DNA from: Mycobacterium gordonae
Lineage (GTDB): Bacteria; Actinomycetota; Actinomycetes; Mycobacteriales; Mycobacteriaceae
Assembly: GCF_002101675.1 (NCBI RefSeq)
Contig: NZ_LQOY01000257.1
Coordinates: 1 to 64,000 of the forward strand
Direction of reading: 5' to 3'
DNA: 64,000 nucleotides
Each line of letters opens with the position of its first letter. The stretch's first letter is position 1. A program made the translations under genes and the position numbers. Of the stretch, positions 1-8,520 are shown piece after piece. The notes beneath the pieces are model-generated. The model saw nothing but the letters and a program-made list of their open reading frames with translations. It did not search any database and was not told the origin of the DNA.

Positions 1-2
1 AC

Positions 3-1136
3 GGCGCTCCGGGGACGGGCCAGAACGGTGGTGCCGGCGGATGGTTGATCGGCAACGGCGGGGCCGGTGGGGCGGGTGGCAACGCCGGCATGTTCAGCTT
101 CGGCGATGGCGGCGCCGGTGGCGCCGGCGGGGAAGGACTCAACAACGGCCAGACCGCCGGCGGGGTGGGCGGTGCCGGTGGCAACGCCGGCCTGCTCACC
201 GGCAACGGTGGCGCCGGCGGCGCCGGCGGCTTGGGGCGCACCGCGGGCGGCACCGGTGGCGCCGGCGGCAACGCCGGCCAGCTGTTCGGCTCCGGCGGTG
301 CCGGCGGCAGCGGTGGGGCCGCTGTCACCACCGGCGGAGCCGGCGGGGCCGGAGGCAAGTCCGGGGTGTTCGGCACCGGGGGCGCCGGCGGCAGCGGTGG
401 GGCCGGGGTCACGACCGGCGGAGCCGGCGGGGCCGGCGGCAACGGTGTGCTGATAGGAAACGGCGGCAACGCCGGCAGCGGCGGAACGGGCGGGGTGACC
501 GCGGGCAAGACCGGAATAGGCGGCATCGGTGGGCAGCTGTTGGGCGCCGACGGCTTCAACGCACCTCTGAGCACCAACCCGGTGCACGTCCTGCAACAAG
601 ATGTGCTCAACATCGTCAATCAGCCCGTCCAGGCACTGACCGGGCGTCCGCTGATCGGCAACGGCGCCAACGGGACGCCGGGCACCGGAGCGGCCGGCGG
701 AGACGGCGGCTGGCTGTTCGGCAATGGCGGCAACGGCGCGCACGGCGCGACCAACACCGCCGCCGGTGGGCACGGCGGGGCCGGCGGCAGCACCACCCAA
801 CAGGGCGGCGCCGGAGGCGCCGGTGGCAACGCCGGTCTCCTGGCCGGCTCGGGCGGCGCCGGCGGAGCCGGCGGGTCCGGTGCCAACGCCAACGGCAACG
901 GCACCGGCGGTGCCGGCGGAAACGGCGGAAAGTCCGGTGTCTCCGGCAGCGGCGGCGACGGCGGGGCCGGCGGATTCGGAGCCACCACCGCGGGCAAGGG
1001 CGGCAACGGCGGCAACGCACTACTCGTCGGCGACGGCGGCAACGGCGGCAACGCCGGCAAGGCCGGCGGCACAGCGGGCACCGGCGGAACCGGCGGACTG
1101 CTCCTCGGCAACAACGGAACCAACGGGAAGGCGTAG
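3..1136 (+). CDS. PE_PGRS family protein, C-terminal part (5' truncated by window)
   Basis: The frame is open from the first bases of the window and stops with TAG at 1134-1136, so about 377 C-terminal residues are visible. They are almost entirely Gly-Gly-Ala and Gly-Gly-Asn triplet repeats typical of the PGRS domain (runs such as GNGGAGGAGG). A short non-repetitive interruption at about 550-655 (LSTNPVHVLQQDVLNIVNQ) resembles the spacer segments seen in PE_PGRS proteins. The N-terminal PE domain must lie left of the window. PE_PGRS proteins are surface or secreted proteins restricted to mycobacteria and enriched in slow growers, normally exported by ESX-5. Function of this member cannot be inferred. 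Confidence 0.9.
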   Translation, partial: GAPGTGQNGGAGGWLIGNGGAGGAGGNAGMFSFGDGGAGGAGGEGLNNGQTAGGVGGAGGNAGLLTGNGGAGGAGGLGRTAGGTGGAGGNAGQLFGSGGAGGSGGAAVTTGGAGGAGGKSGVFGTGGAGGSGGAGVTTGGAGGAGGNGVLIGNGGNAGSGGTGGVTAGKTGIGGIGGQLLGADGFNAPLSTNPVHVLQQDVLNIVNQPVQALTGRPLIGNGANGTPGTGAAGGDGGWLFGNGGNGAHGATNTAAGGHGGAGGSTTQQGGAGGAGGNAGLLAGSGGAGGAGGSGANANGNGTGGAGGNGGKSGVSGSGGDGGAGGFGATTAGKGGNGGNALLVGDGGNGGNAGKAGGTAGTGGTGGLLLGNNGTNGKA

Positions 1137-1207
1137 CCGTGCGGGTGGTCGGCCGAAGCCCGAAGCTGGCTGACTTCTGGGCCTTACCCGGATTTCGTAT
1201 CGCCCCC

Positions 1208-1232
1208 GCCGACCCAAGCTGTTGGCGTCGGC
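1208..1232 (+). terminator. possible hairpin terminator after PE_PGRS gene
   Basis: GCCGAC (1208-1213) pairs with GTCGGC (1227-1232), and the inner CAA/TTG extends the stem around a short loop. It sits between the PE_PGRS stop and the next start. There is no U-tract, as is usual in mycobacteria, so the terminator role is inference. Confidence 0.35.
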
Positions 1233-1286
1233 AGAAGGGCGACGGCATGATGAGCCGAACGCCGGATTCGAGGAGCCAGGACCAGC

Positions 1287-4037
1287 ATGCGCAAGGCCGC
1301 CGTCAAGATCGTGATCTTGTTGGCGCTGACGTCTCTGTCGTTATGTGCCGCGGCGCGTGCACCACTAACGACCAACGCTCCGTCTGCCGCACCGGAACAC
1401 CTTGAATTGTCGAACAATTGGACGCTGTCGGAGGCCGAGACGGTCAAGGCGGACGGCGACGCCCTGTCCTCGCCGGACTATTACTCCGCTGCGGAGTACC
1501 GGATTCGCCGCATGCCGGCCACCGTGCTGGAGATACTCCGCGAGAACGGTGTCTACCGAGATCTGTACGTAGGAAAGAACCTTCGCGATCACGTGCCGCA
1601 GGACCTCTATCGACACGACTGGTGGTACCGCACCCAGTTCACCGCACCGGCGGGCCGCCAGACCTACCTGTTGGAATTCCCCGGCATCAATTACCGGGGC
1701 GACATCTGGTTGAACGGCCGCAGGGTGGCGGGCGGCGACCAGGTCGTCGGGATGTACGCGGCTCATCGATTCGACGTGACGCCGCTGATCCGGGCGGGTC
1801 AGCCCAATGTTCTGGCGGTGAAAGTCACTCCGGAGCGTGCCCTGCAGGACATCGACGGCGTCGAGTTGGCCGACAGCTGGAACGACTGGATCAACTGGGA
1901 CTACCTCGGCCTGCCCTCACCCGACCGTGATCCGGACCGGCGGGGAACGTCCTTCGTTCCCGACCGCAACGCCGGCATCTGGAAGCCGGTGTACCTGCAT
2001 GCGCTGGGAGGCGTGGGAATCGGTTCGGCAACGGTCAATTCAGAGCTACCGCTGCCACGCACAGACAGCGCCCGGATCACGATCCGAGCCGACGTGCACA
2101 ACTACACCACCGGACGCGCGCGCGGCGTTCTACGCGCCACCATCACACGTCCCGACCAGTCCTCGGTCTACGCCGAGCAGGCGGTCGCCCTGGCGCCTGG
2201 TGAGGATCGCCAGCTCACCCTGGCACCGGAATCGTTCCCGCAGTTGAGCTTTCAGCATCCCGACCTCTGGTGGCCCTACACCATGGGTCGGCCGAATCTG
2301 CACGGTCTTCGGCTCGAGTTCCGGGTGGACAATCGGCCAAGCGATGCCAAGGAATTGCGCTTCGGTATCCGGACCGTCACCCAGCACCGTGCCGAAGGTA
2401 TCTCGGGCGACGGCGGGGATTTCTTCCTGGAAGTCAACGGCAAGAACTTCCCGATCCGCGGAGCGGCCTACACGCCCGATCTGCTCTTCAGGTACGACCC
2501 CGACCGGGAAACCGCAATCCTGCGGTACGCGAAGGACATCGGTCTCAACATGCTGCGGCTCGAGGGCAAACTGGCCAGTGAACATCTCGTCGAAGAGGCC
2601 GACGAGATGGGCATTCCGCTCATGGCCGGCTGGATGTGCTGCAACCAGTGGGAGAAATGGGAGCAGTGGGACGCCGAAGACGACCGGGTGGCGATGGCCA
2701 GCCTGCGTTCGCAGATCCAGGTGCTCCGACCACATGCGTCGGTGTTCATCTGGGCAAACGGCAGCGACGGTTTGCCGCCACCGGCCATCCGCGCCCGCTA
2801 CCGGTCCATTCTCGATGAGTTGCATTGGCAGAACGCCACTGTCGACACCGCCTCCCTGCAGACGCGCGATGGCGACGGCATCGCGCAATGGGACGGAATC
2901 GACATGGCGGGGCCCTACACGTGGCGACCCCCTACCTATTGGTTCAGCCACCGATACGGTGCTACCTGGGGGGCATCCGCCGAACAGGGCAGCAATGAAC
3001 AGATCCCCCCGTACGCCAGCCTGCGGAAGTTCATCCCGCCGGACAGACTGTGGCCCATCAACGACACCTGGTATTTCCACGCCGGCGGGCAGCCCAAGAA
3101 TGCCGCGTTACTCAGTGCCCAGCGATCGATCGGCATGCGCTACGGACCGTCCGACAATGCCGAGATATTCGCCGCCAAAGCGCAATTGGCCCAGTACGAG
3201 GCCGCGCGGGCGCAGTTCGAGGCATTCGCCGCCGCCGGATGGGACAGCCACAAGATGACCATTTACTGGATGCTGAACAGTCATTGGCCGTCATTCTTCG
3301 GGCAGCTGTTCGATTACTACCTGCGCCCCGGCGGTGCATATTTCGGAGCCAAAAAAGGCCTACGGCGGCTTTCGGTGGTCTTCGACTCCTACGCCGGTGG
3401 CACCGGCAGCCCGGGGCGCGTCAGCGTCGTCAATCAGACGCAGCACCAAGAGGACGACCTCCGCGCTCGTGTCCGTGTCTACGACCTGCAGGGAACGCTG
3501 CAGGCCGATCAAACTTCAAGGCGCATAGATCTATCCGCGGGCGACGCCGTGGAAGCCATGACGCTACCGCACGGCATCGCCAGGACGCCGGTCTTCTTCG
3601 TTCGATGTCAGTTGACCCGCGGATCCGGTGAGGTGCTTGCCGAGAACGTCTATTGGCAGTCTCAACAGCCCGACGACGTGGGCGATCCGGATAATGACCG
3701 AGCCTTCGACTCGACGCAAGCGAGCTGGGCGGACATGACCGCCTTGCACTCGATGCCGCCCGTGCCGCTGGATGTCACGGCACACGCGACCGACGGGCAC
3801 GTGGTCATCCGGCTACGCAACCCGACCGACAAGGTCGCGTTCTTCGAACGGGCCGAAATCGTGTCGTTGCGGGACGGCGACGAGATCCTGCCGGTCGAGT
3901 ACGACGACAACTATCTGACCGTGTTTCCCGGAGAGACCGCCGAGATCCGCGGAACCGTCGCAGAGCAGGGCCCCTCAGCGCACTGGGTCCGGGTGACCGG
4001 ACACAACACGTCGACGGTCACCGTCCCCGTTTCGTAA
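1287..4037 (+). CDS. Secreted family 2 glycoside hydrolase, exo-beta-D-glucosaminidase-like
   Basis: This 916-residue protein has an N-terminal hydrophobic signal (VILLALTSLSLCAAARA) and a GAGGAG ribosome site just upstream. It shows the GH2 plan: a jelly-roll sugar-binding domain (about 80-230, LEFPGINYRGDIWLNG), an Ig-like domain, a TIM barrel (about 380-680) and C-terminal Ig-like domains (ASWADMTAL). In the barrel, GSD at Asp494 and SAEQGSN at Glu566 match in context and in their 72-residue spacing the acid/base Asp and nucleophile Glu that I recall for the Amycolatopsis exo-chitosanase CsxA (D469/E541). That subfamily removes glucosamine from the non-reducing end of chito-oligosaccharides. 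The true substrate here could be another beta-glycoside such as mannoside, or a cell-envelope sugar. The enzyme would act outside the cytoplasmic membrane. Confidence 0.82.
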   Translation: MRKAAVKIVILLALTSLSLCAAARAPLTTNAPSAAPEHLELSNNWTLSEAETVKADGDALSSPDYYSAAEYRIRRMPATVLEILRENGVYRDLYVGKNLRDHVPQDLYRHDWWYRTQFTAPAGRQTYLLEFPGINYRGDIWLNGRRVAGGDQVVGMYAAHRFDVTPLIRAGQPNVLAVKVTPERALQDIDGVELADSWNDWINWDYLGLPSPDRDPDRRGTSFVPDRNAGIWKPVYLHALGGVGIGSATVNSELPLPRTDSARITIRADVHNYTTGRARGVLRATITRPDQSSVYAEQAVALAPGEDRQLTLAPESFPQLSFQHPDLWWPYTMGRPNLHGLRLEFRVDNRPSDAKELRFGIRTVTQHRAEGISGDGGDFFLEVNGKNFPIRGAAYTPDLLFRYDPDRETAILRYAKDIGLNMLRLEGKLASEHLVEEADEMGIPLMAGWMCCNQWEKWEQWDAEDDRVAMASLRSQIQVLRPHASVFIWANGSDGLPPPAIRARYRSILDELHWQNATVDTASLQTRDGDGIAQWDGIDMAGPYTWRPPTYWFSHRYGATWGASAEQGSNEQIPPYASLRKFIPPDRLWPINDTWYFHAGGQPKNAALLSAQRSIGMRYGPSDNAEIFAAKAQLAQYEAARAQFEAFAAAGWDSHKMTIYWMLNSHWPSFFGQLFDYYLRPGGAYFGAKKGLRRLSVVFDSYAGGTGSPGRVSVVNQTQHQEDDLRARVRVYDLQGTLQADQTSRRIDLSAGDAVEAMTLPHGIARTPVFFVRCQLTRGSGEVLAENVYWQSQQPDDVGDPDNDRAFDSTQASWADMTALHSMPPVPLDVTAHATDGHVVIRLRNPTDKVAFFERAEIVSLRDGDEILPVEYDDNYLTVFPGETAEIRGTVAEQGPSAHWVRVTGHNTSTVTVPVS

Positions 4038-4048
4038 CGCCCCGCGGG

Positions 4049-5266
4049 TCAAACCCGGTTGCGCGCAGGGGAAAACCGCTCCAGTTGCACTGGTGGTCCG
4101 TCCGCCGACGGCGGTGGCACCAGAGCAGCGACACCGTCGATCACACTGGAGACCGTCCGGCTCCGACGGTCCTGATTCAGCGTGCCGTGCTGGAAATTCT
4201 GGGCGATCCACTCAGGTTCTTGGATCTCGGCGCTGGTCGGCAGCCCTAAAGCGCTGTGTTCGTAGCCCAGTGCACCCCAGGCGGCGTAGATGGAGCCGGT
4301 GACAGGCTGGGCTCCGGTTACCGCTGACCAGTACATCGCGCCCTTGTCGAAGATGACGTATCGCGTGGTGCCCGCCCCTTGCGATTCCGGCGATCTCGGT
4401 GCCCCCAGTGCGCTGTTCATACCACCCATCGCCTGCCACCGGTCATAGATGGCAGTCCCTTCCAGCGACTGCGCCAGATCCGAGGCGCTCGGGCGCCGAC
4501 TGAACTGGGCAGCAACGTCGCGAATCTGGTTCATCAGCACGTATCCCAGCTTGCCCGGGCAATCGGTGTCGCTGACGTCGCGATGGGCGAAAATGCTCGG
4601 CAAGCTCACAACGGCGCCGCGCGGGACGCGGGTGTAGGGCCCGCCGTCCGACGTCAACGCGGTACTGCCGCGGGGGTCGACGCCGTCCATGGCCAGCCGC
4701 CACCCGAGTAATCTCCCCGTCGTGCGCACCTGAACCGGCGTGGGGCCCACCGCATCGAACTCGCCGATCATGCACACGGCCCACGTGTTGCGGTTGAACC
4801 CACCGGTATGAGTGCCCTGAACCGGCCTGGCCAGTCCGCCGAACCGGCCCTCGAATACCTGCCCGTACTTGTCGACGAGGGCGTTGTAGGCGATGTCCGG
4901 CCAGCTCAGGTTGCGGGTGTGGTAGGCGTAGATCGACCGCACGATTGCCGCAGAATCCTGCGGTGCATACTCGTTGACGGTGGCGGTATGGTGCACGACT
5001 GCGGCCTTGATTCCGTTGTCATACACCGGGGCTCGGCTGCGAAGCGACTCGTCGGCGCCCCATTGCGCGCGGCTGATGACGTTGGGTGCCTGGCCGGGAG
5101 CTTCGACCGCCGCAACCAGGACGGGATCGGCTCCCGCATTCGGAGGTGCGGTCAGGCCCGATGCGACGGCTCCCAAGCCCAGCGCAACCGGTGCCGCCGC
5201 AACGTATTTCAACACATTGCGGCGGGAAACAGCGGGTGTCGCTGAGCACCCGCACGATAACGGCAC
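4049..5266 (-). CDS. Tat-exported N-acetylmuramoyl-L-alanine amidase (PGRP/amidase_2) with LGFP repeats
   Basis: This 405-residue protein starts with a twin-arginine signal (SRRNVLKYVAAAPVALGLG, about 14-32). A peptidoglycan-recognition amidase domain follows (about 62-245), with likely zinc ligands His92 (VVHHTA), His228 (FAHRDV) and Cys236 (DTDCPG). All three metal-binding positions are present, so catalysis is likely. At least two LGFP-type repeats follow (IYDRWQAMGGMNSALGAPRS and IYAAWGALGYEHSALGLPTS), which in corynebacteria and mycobacteria are thought to tether proteins to the envelope. The enzyme would cleave the lactyl-amide bond between MurNAc and the stem peptide during wall remodelling. 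It resembles the M. tuberculosis Rv3811 type. It is convergent with the upstream glycoside hydrolase, with 11 bp between their stops. Confidence 0.88.
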   Translation of the reverse strand: MPLSCGCSATPAVSRRNVLKYVAAAPVALGLGAVASGLTAPPNAGADPVLVAAVEAPGQAPNVISRAQWGADESLRSRAPVYDNGIKAAVVHHTATVNEYAPQDSAAIVRSIYAYHTRNLSWPDIAYNALVDKYGQVFEGRFGGLARPVQGTHTGGFNRNTWAVCMIGEFDAVGPTPVQVRTTGRLLGWRLAMDGVDPRGSTALTSDGGPYTRVPRGAVVSLPSIFAHRDVSDTDCPGKLGYVLMNQIRDVAAQFSRRPSASDLAQSLEGTAIYDRWQAMGGMNSALGAPRSPESQGAGTTRYVIFDKGAMYWSAVTGAQPVTGSIYAAWGALGYEHSALGLPTSAEIQEPEWIAQNFQHGTLNQDRRSRTVSSVIDGVAALVPPPSADGPPVQLERFSPARNRV

Positions 5267-5653
5267 GGCAACACCGTACTCGCGTCGGCGGAATTTCCAC
5301 CGCGACCCGCCGCAACGGATGTCGTTTCAACACAGCGGATTCGCGGCACCGCCGACAGGATTTCAACGTGTGCCACACCCATCCGCGAAAATCCTGGTCG
5401 GCCAACGTATGTCAGGACAGCAAATCCGTAATCCGTTGGCGAATAAGCGGCTTCACGATTTCGCTGAAAGGACTCTGGCTTCGCTCAGCGGCTCGCCGTC
5501 GGCGGTGGGCTGGTCCCGGAACGCCGGTGAGCGCCGGTTGGGCGAGGTCTTGGCTGGAACACCCATCGGAAAAAGGGAGTCCCCAACGTCGCCGTCATTG
5601 TGCTATAGCAAATCTGTCGGGTAACGGCGGCAGCACTGGGAGAGGACCGGACC
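5267..5653. other. divergent intergenic region, no gene seen
   Basis: This 387 bp stretch separates the amidase (left, minus strand) from a small secreted protein (right, plus strand) and should carry both promoters. Apart from the extended -10-like site at 5601-5609, I see no repeat, RNA gene or credible ORF. Confidence 0.6.
5601..5609 (+). promoter_or_regulatory. candidate extended -10 promoter element
   Basis: TGCTATAGC fits an extended -10 (TGn followed by TATAGC) about 45 bp upstream of the ATG at 5654. A matching -35 is not convincing, which is common for extended -10 promoters. Prediction only. Confidence 0.4.
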
Positions 5654-6094
5654 ATGATGGTTGTTTCACGAGGCATCGTCTCAGCCGCCGTGCTCGCCGG
5701 ATGGCTGACTGTCGGGTCAGCCGCTACCGCCTCGGCCGCTCCGGCGATGAGCGGCCACTACGTCTCGAGTGTGACCTCGACATCCGGGGAGGTCACAAGC
5801 AGCGACTGGTACTTCACGCCATGCGGTGACGGATGCGCATCGGTGTCCGGCACACCCGGTGGGCCCCCCTTCGGGGAGGCGCGGATGTTCGACGGGCAAT
5901 GGACACTGGCGTGGCACTCTGACGCATTTTGTCCGTCGGGCACGCGGGTTCCGGGGGCGTACGCCAGCTATGCCACTTGGGATCCCAACACTTTGACCGG
6001 CAAGAATGAATCGGGCATCACGAAGCCGATTTGCGGCTCCGACAAGGGGTTGCCGCGGGTCATCCAGCATTTGGAGCTCACGCAAGTGGGATAG
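5654..6094 (+). CDS. small secreted protein, unknown function
   Basis: This 146-residue protein has a clear Sec signal peptide (about 1-29, ending TASAAPA). The mature part is about 117 residues and has four cysteines (CGDGC, AFC, PICG), suggesting two disulfides, and ends LELTQVG. GAGAGG lies a few bases upstream, and two adjacent ATGs (5654 and 5657) can serve as start. It looks like one of the many short secreted proteins conserved only in mycobacteria; I do not recognise a functional family. It is followed by another small secreted gene in the same direction. Confidence 0.8.
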   Translation: MMVVSRGIVSAAVLAGWLTVGSAATASAAPAMSGHYVSSVTSTSGEVTSSDWYFTPCGDGCASVSGTPGGPPFGEARMFDGQWTLAWHSDAFCPSGTRVPGAYASYATWDPNTLTGKNESGITKPICGSDKGLPRVIQHLELTQVG

Positions 6095-6268
6095 TGCTCG
6101 TCTGCTCGCCGCGGACCTCGTAAGGGCACCCCTGCGGCCAGTGGCCGGCAGAGCGCCCGTCCTCTCCAGCGTTGACCTGGTCCTACCGTGAGAAAACCAG
6201 AATTTCGCAAGCACGCCTTTGTACGGTGCTACTACAACGCTGACACCTACCGAAAAGGAGAACTCGAC

Positions 6269-6592
6269 ATGCAGCGAATCATTGCAGGAGCAGTGCTCTC
6301 GGGCGCGCTCGGCTTGGCAACGCTGGGGCTCGGCGCAGGGAGCGCGCAAGCCGACCCGGGGACGGGCATCTGTAACCAATTGGCGATGTGCAGCCGCATT
6401 TGGTGCCCCGGCAGTCCGCTGCCTATGCCGGACGTGGTCTGGGACATGAATACGTGCCACCACTACTACGGCGGCAGCCTCGGACATCCGGGAACCGAGG
6501 GCGGCATTCAGGTTGGCGCGCACATTCTCGAGGGAGACCCATCCCCGGCGAATACCTGCAATGGATCGCCCATCTGCTTGCCCGGCCTGTGA
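6269..6592 (+). CDS. small secreted protein, Cys-rich, unknown function
   Basis: The ATG at 6269 is chosen because AAAAGGAGA lies 8 bases upstream and a clean signal peptide follows (MQRIIAGAVLSGALGLATLG, cleavage near AQADPG). The product is 107 residues. The mature protein contains about six cysteines (ICNQLAMC, RIWC, NTCHH, TCNGSPIC), so it is probably a disulfide-stabilised extracellular protein. The open frame extends upstream to 6188, but that part has no signal-like or coding character. No family function recognised. Confidence 0.78.
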   Translation: MQRIIAGAVLSGALGLATLGLGAGSAQADPGTGICNQLAMCSRIWCPGSPLPMPDVVWDMNTCHHYYGGSLGHPGTEGGIQVGAHILEGDPSPANTCNGSPICLPGL

Positions 6593-6616
6593 CAGGCGGC
6601 ACGCGATAGCCGGTGC

Positions 6617-7777
6617 TCACCTGGGCGACCAGGCGAACGCGTCCACACCCGTGTCGATCTGCCTGGGTGACCGATTGTCCACATCGGTCACCACCAGGTG
6701 TCGGTCCGAATCCACATACGCGACAACGTCTCCGGGTCCCCAAGCCGGACCTGGGCTGTCCGTAGCGACCTTGCCGACCGTCGTGCGGGCCACCGACGAG
6801 TGCGCATCGACAACTTTGAGGCTCTTGGATGATCCGTTCGCGCTCGTTTCGGTGAATGCGACGGCGCCCGACGAGAGTGCCGCGATGTCGCCGTAGAGCG
6901 TCTGTCCTTTGATCAGCAGTGCCGCCGCGCCCGGCGGATCGGCGGGTGTGCCGCCGGGAGTGGCGATCGAGTAGATGCCGCCGTCGCGCAGCGCGAATGC
7001 AATGCCGTCGAACAGCTCACCGGTCGCGTCCCCGTTGGCGAACCAGATCGCCTGGCCTGCAACGTCATAGGTGACGGAGAAAGCGTTGGTGCCTTTCGCG
7101 ACCGGAACCGAGGCGGCGCCGACGGTGAGCACGTTGACGTCGACGGGGGAGACGTCGCTGCGACCGCCCGTCCAGGCGATGTGCCGGCCGTCGGGTGCCC
7201 ACGCGTAGTGGTCGTCGGCGAACATTGGTTGTCGGTGCTCTACGGTCCGACCGGTTGTGGCATCGGCGACGAGGAGCAGTCCGCCGCCCTCGCCGGCCTC
7301 CAGGAAGGCGATCCGGTCTCCGCTGGGCGACCAGCGCGGGCGCACGATGGTCGAAACGCCGCCCGATGCCGGGTTGCTCACACCTGGCGGCAGCGCGCCC
7401 GGATCCACGAGTCGCCGCGGCGCGCCCACGGGTGCCAGCAGTGGCGACAGATCCAGAACCCACAACTCGCCGCCGTAGTCGGAGGCGTTCGCCTTGTGGA
7501 TGTATGCCACATGCGTGAGGTCGGGGGAAGGTGCCGGCTCGCTGTCTGCCGGTCCGTCGGTGAGCTTGCGGCCCGGCGTGCCGGCCGGGTCGCTGAGGTA
7601 GAGCGAACCGGCTTTCGAATAGAAGAGTGCGGTCTGGCCGCTCCGAGAAGTGCTGGGTGTCAAGGGCTTTGATGGAGCCGGCGGGGGAGTGGACGTACAG
7701 GCGGCGACGGCCAGGACAAGGACCCATGCGGCGAGCGCCAGGCGTCGGTGATGTCCGGAATACCCCCAACCGGTCAT
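6617..7777 (-). CDS. lipoprotein with WD40/TolB-like beta-propeller repeats
   Basis: The start at 7777 is preferred because its ATGA overlaps the TGA of the upstream gene by 4 bp, and because it gives a lipoprotein signal (RRLALAAWVLVLAVAAC, lipobox VAAC). The mature part repeatedly shows propeller signatures: SEPAPSPDLTHVAYI, RPRWSPSGDRIAFLE, YAWAPDGRHIAWTGG, PAWGPGDVVAYV and FAWSPR. It is likely a six- or seven-bladed TolB-type propeller anchored on the outer face of the cytoplasmic membrane. LpqB of actinobacteria has a similar propeller, but this protein is shorter (386 aa) and lacks the gerMN part. Translational coupling to the upstream secreted protein suggests the two act together. Confidence 0.82.
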   Translation of the reverse strand: MTGWGYSGHHRRLALAAWVLVLAVAACTSTPPPAPSKPLTPSTSRSGQTALFYSKAGSLYLSDPAGTPGRKLTDGPADSEPAPSPDLTHVAYIHKANASDYGGELWVLDLSPLLAPVGAPRRLVDPGALPPGVSNPASGGVSTIVRPRWSPSGDRIAFLEAGEGGGLLLVADATTGRTVEHRQPMFADDHYAWAPDGRHIAWTGGRSDVSPVDVNVLTVGAASVPVAKGTNAFSVTYDVAGQAIWFANGDATGELFDGIAFALRDGGIYSIATPGGTPADPPGAAALLIKGQTLYGDIAALSSGAVAFTETSANGSSKSLKVVDAHSSVARTTVGKVATDSPGPAWGPGDVVAYVDSDRHLVVTDVDNRSPRQIDTGVDAFAWSPR

Positions 7778-8439
7778 CCCGGCGAGCGCCCTTGATAGGT
7801 CCCGTCGACGTACTCGTCGCAGTGGTCTTGGAAGCAGCAGTTCGAGTAGTAGATTCCGGCGTCGCCATGCCAGGCGGTGTACTTGCCCCCCGAGGCTGCG
7901 CAGTCGCTCTCGATCTGCTGTGCTCTCACCCAGTTGAACAGGCTGGCCGGATAGGCTTGGCCTTGATACCCGACATATGCCACACCCAGGAAGTGGTCGG
8001 CGTTGCGCGTCCACGCCACGGCTCCGTCTTTGGCTTGCCAATCGGCGCCGGTGCCCCGGCCACATGCGATGAAGCCGTACTGTTTGCCGTCCGATCCGAG
8101 CACCGCTGCCGGGTCAGACGATTGTTTTCCAGGGCATGTCGCGGGTGCCCACGTCGGGCTCTTCAGCCCGGCGGTGAAGGCGTCATACATTCCGTTGTAG
8201 TCGCGATACAGCGTGTAGGTCGCGTACGTCGGGCCGTCGGGTACCGAGTTGTCCTGGCACTCGACGGCGGCCAATGCGACCTTCGAAGTGGCCGGCTTGC
8301 AAGAGTCGCTGCTGTAGCCCGAAGGCAGCATCCTCATCAGGTCGGCCAAGGGATCTGCGCTGGCTCGCGGAGCTGCGCCAAGGGCGGTGGTCACCAGGAG
8401 GGTCGCAGCAAGAGGCAGTGCGCGAAGCATGAAGCTCAT
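7774..8439 (-). CDS. secreted protein resembling mycobacterial kinase extracellular domains
   Basis: The start at 8439 gives a signal peptide (MSFMLRALPLAATLLVTTAL, cleavage near RASADP); ATG at 8430 is an alternative. The mature protein is about 195 residues. Its opening (MRMLPSGYSSDSC, then VECQDNS and YTLYRDYNGMYDAF) resembles the C-terminal extracellular module of some mycobacterial Ser/Thr protein kinases, here without a kinase. Several paired cysteines occur (SDC, NCCFQDHC). It overlaps the downstream lipoprotein gene by 4 bp (ATGA), so the two form an operon. The kinase-module similarity is from memory and needs a profile search. Confidence 0.72.
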   Translation of the reverse strand: MSFMLRALPLAATLLVTTALGAAPRASADPLADLMRMLPSGYSSDSCKPATSKVALAAVECQDNSVPDGPTYATYTLYRDYNGMYDAFTAGLKSPTWAPATCPGKQSSDPAAVLGSDGKQYGFIACGRGTGADWQAKDGAVAWTRNADHFLGVAYVGYQGQAYPASLFNWVRAQQIESDCAASGGKYTAWHGDAGIYYSNCCFQDHCDEYVDGTYQGRSPG

Positions 8440-8520
8440 GTTCGGCCTGTCACTGTCGTAGCGACAGGGACTTTCTGCCCTACTTCGCCGGCCAATCCGG
8501 CGCACCGGGCTAAGGGCGTC

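Noticed and set aside
3..1136. Regular short repeats resembling a repeat array
   Set aside because: They are coding PGRS triplets in one long frame, without constant-length unique spacers, so not CRISPR.
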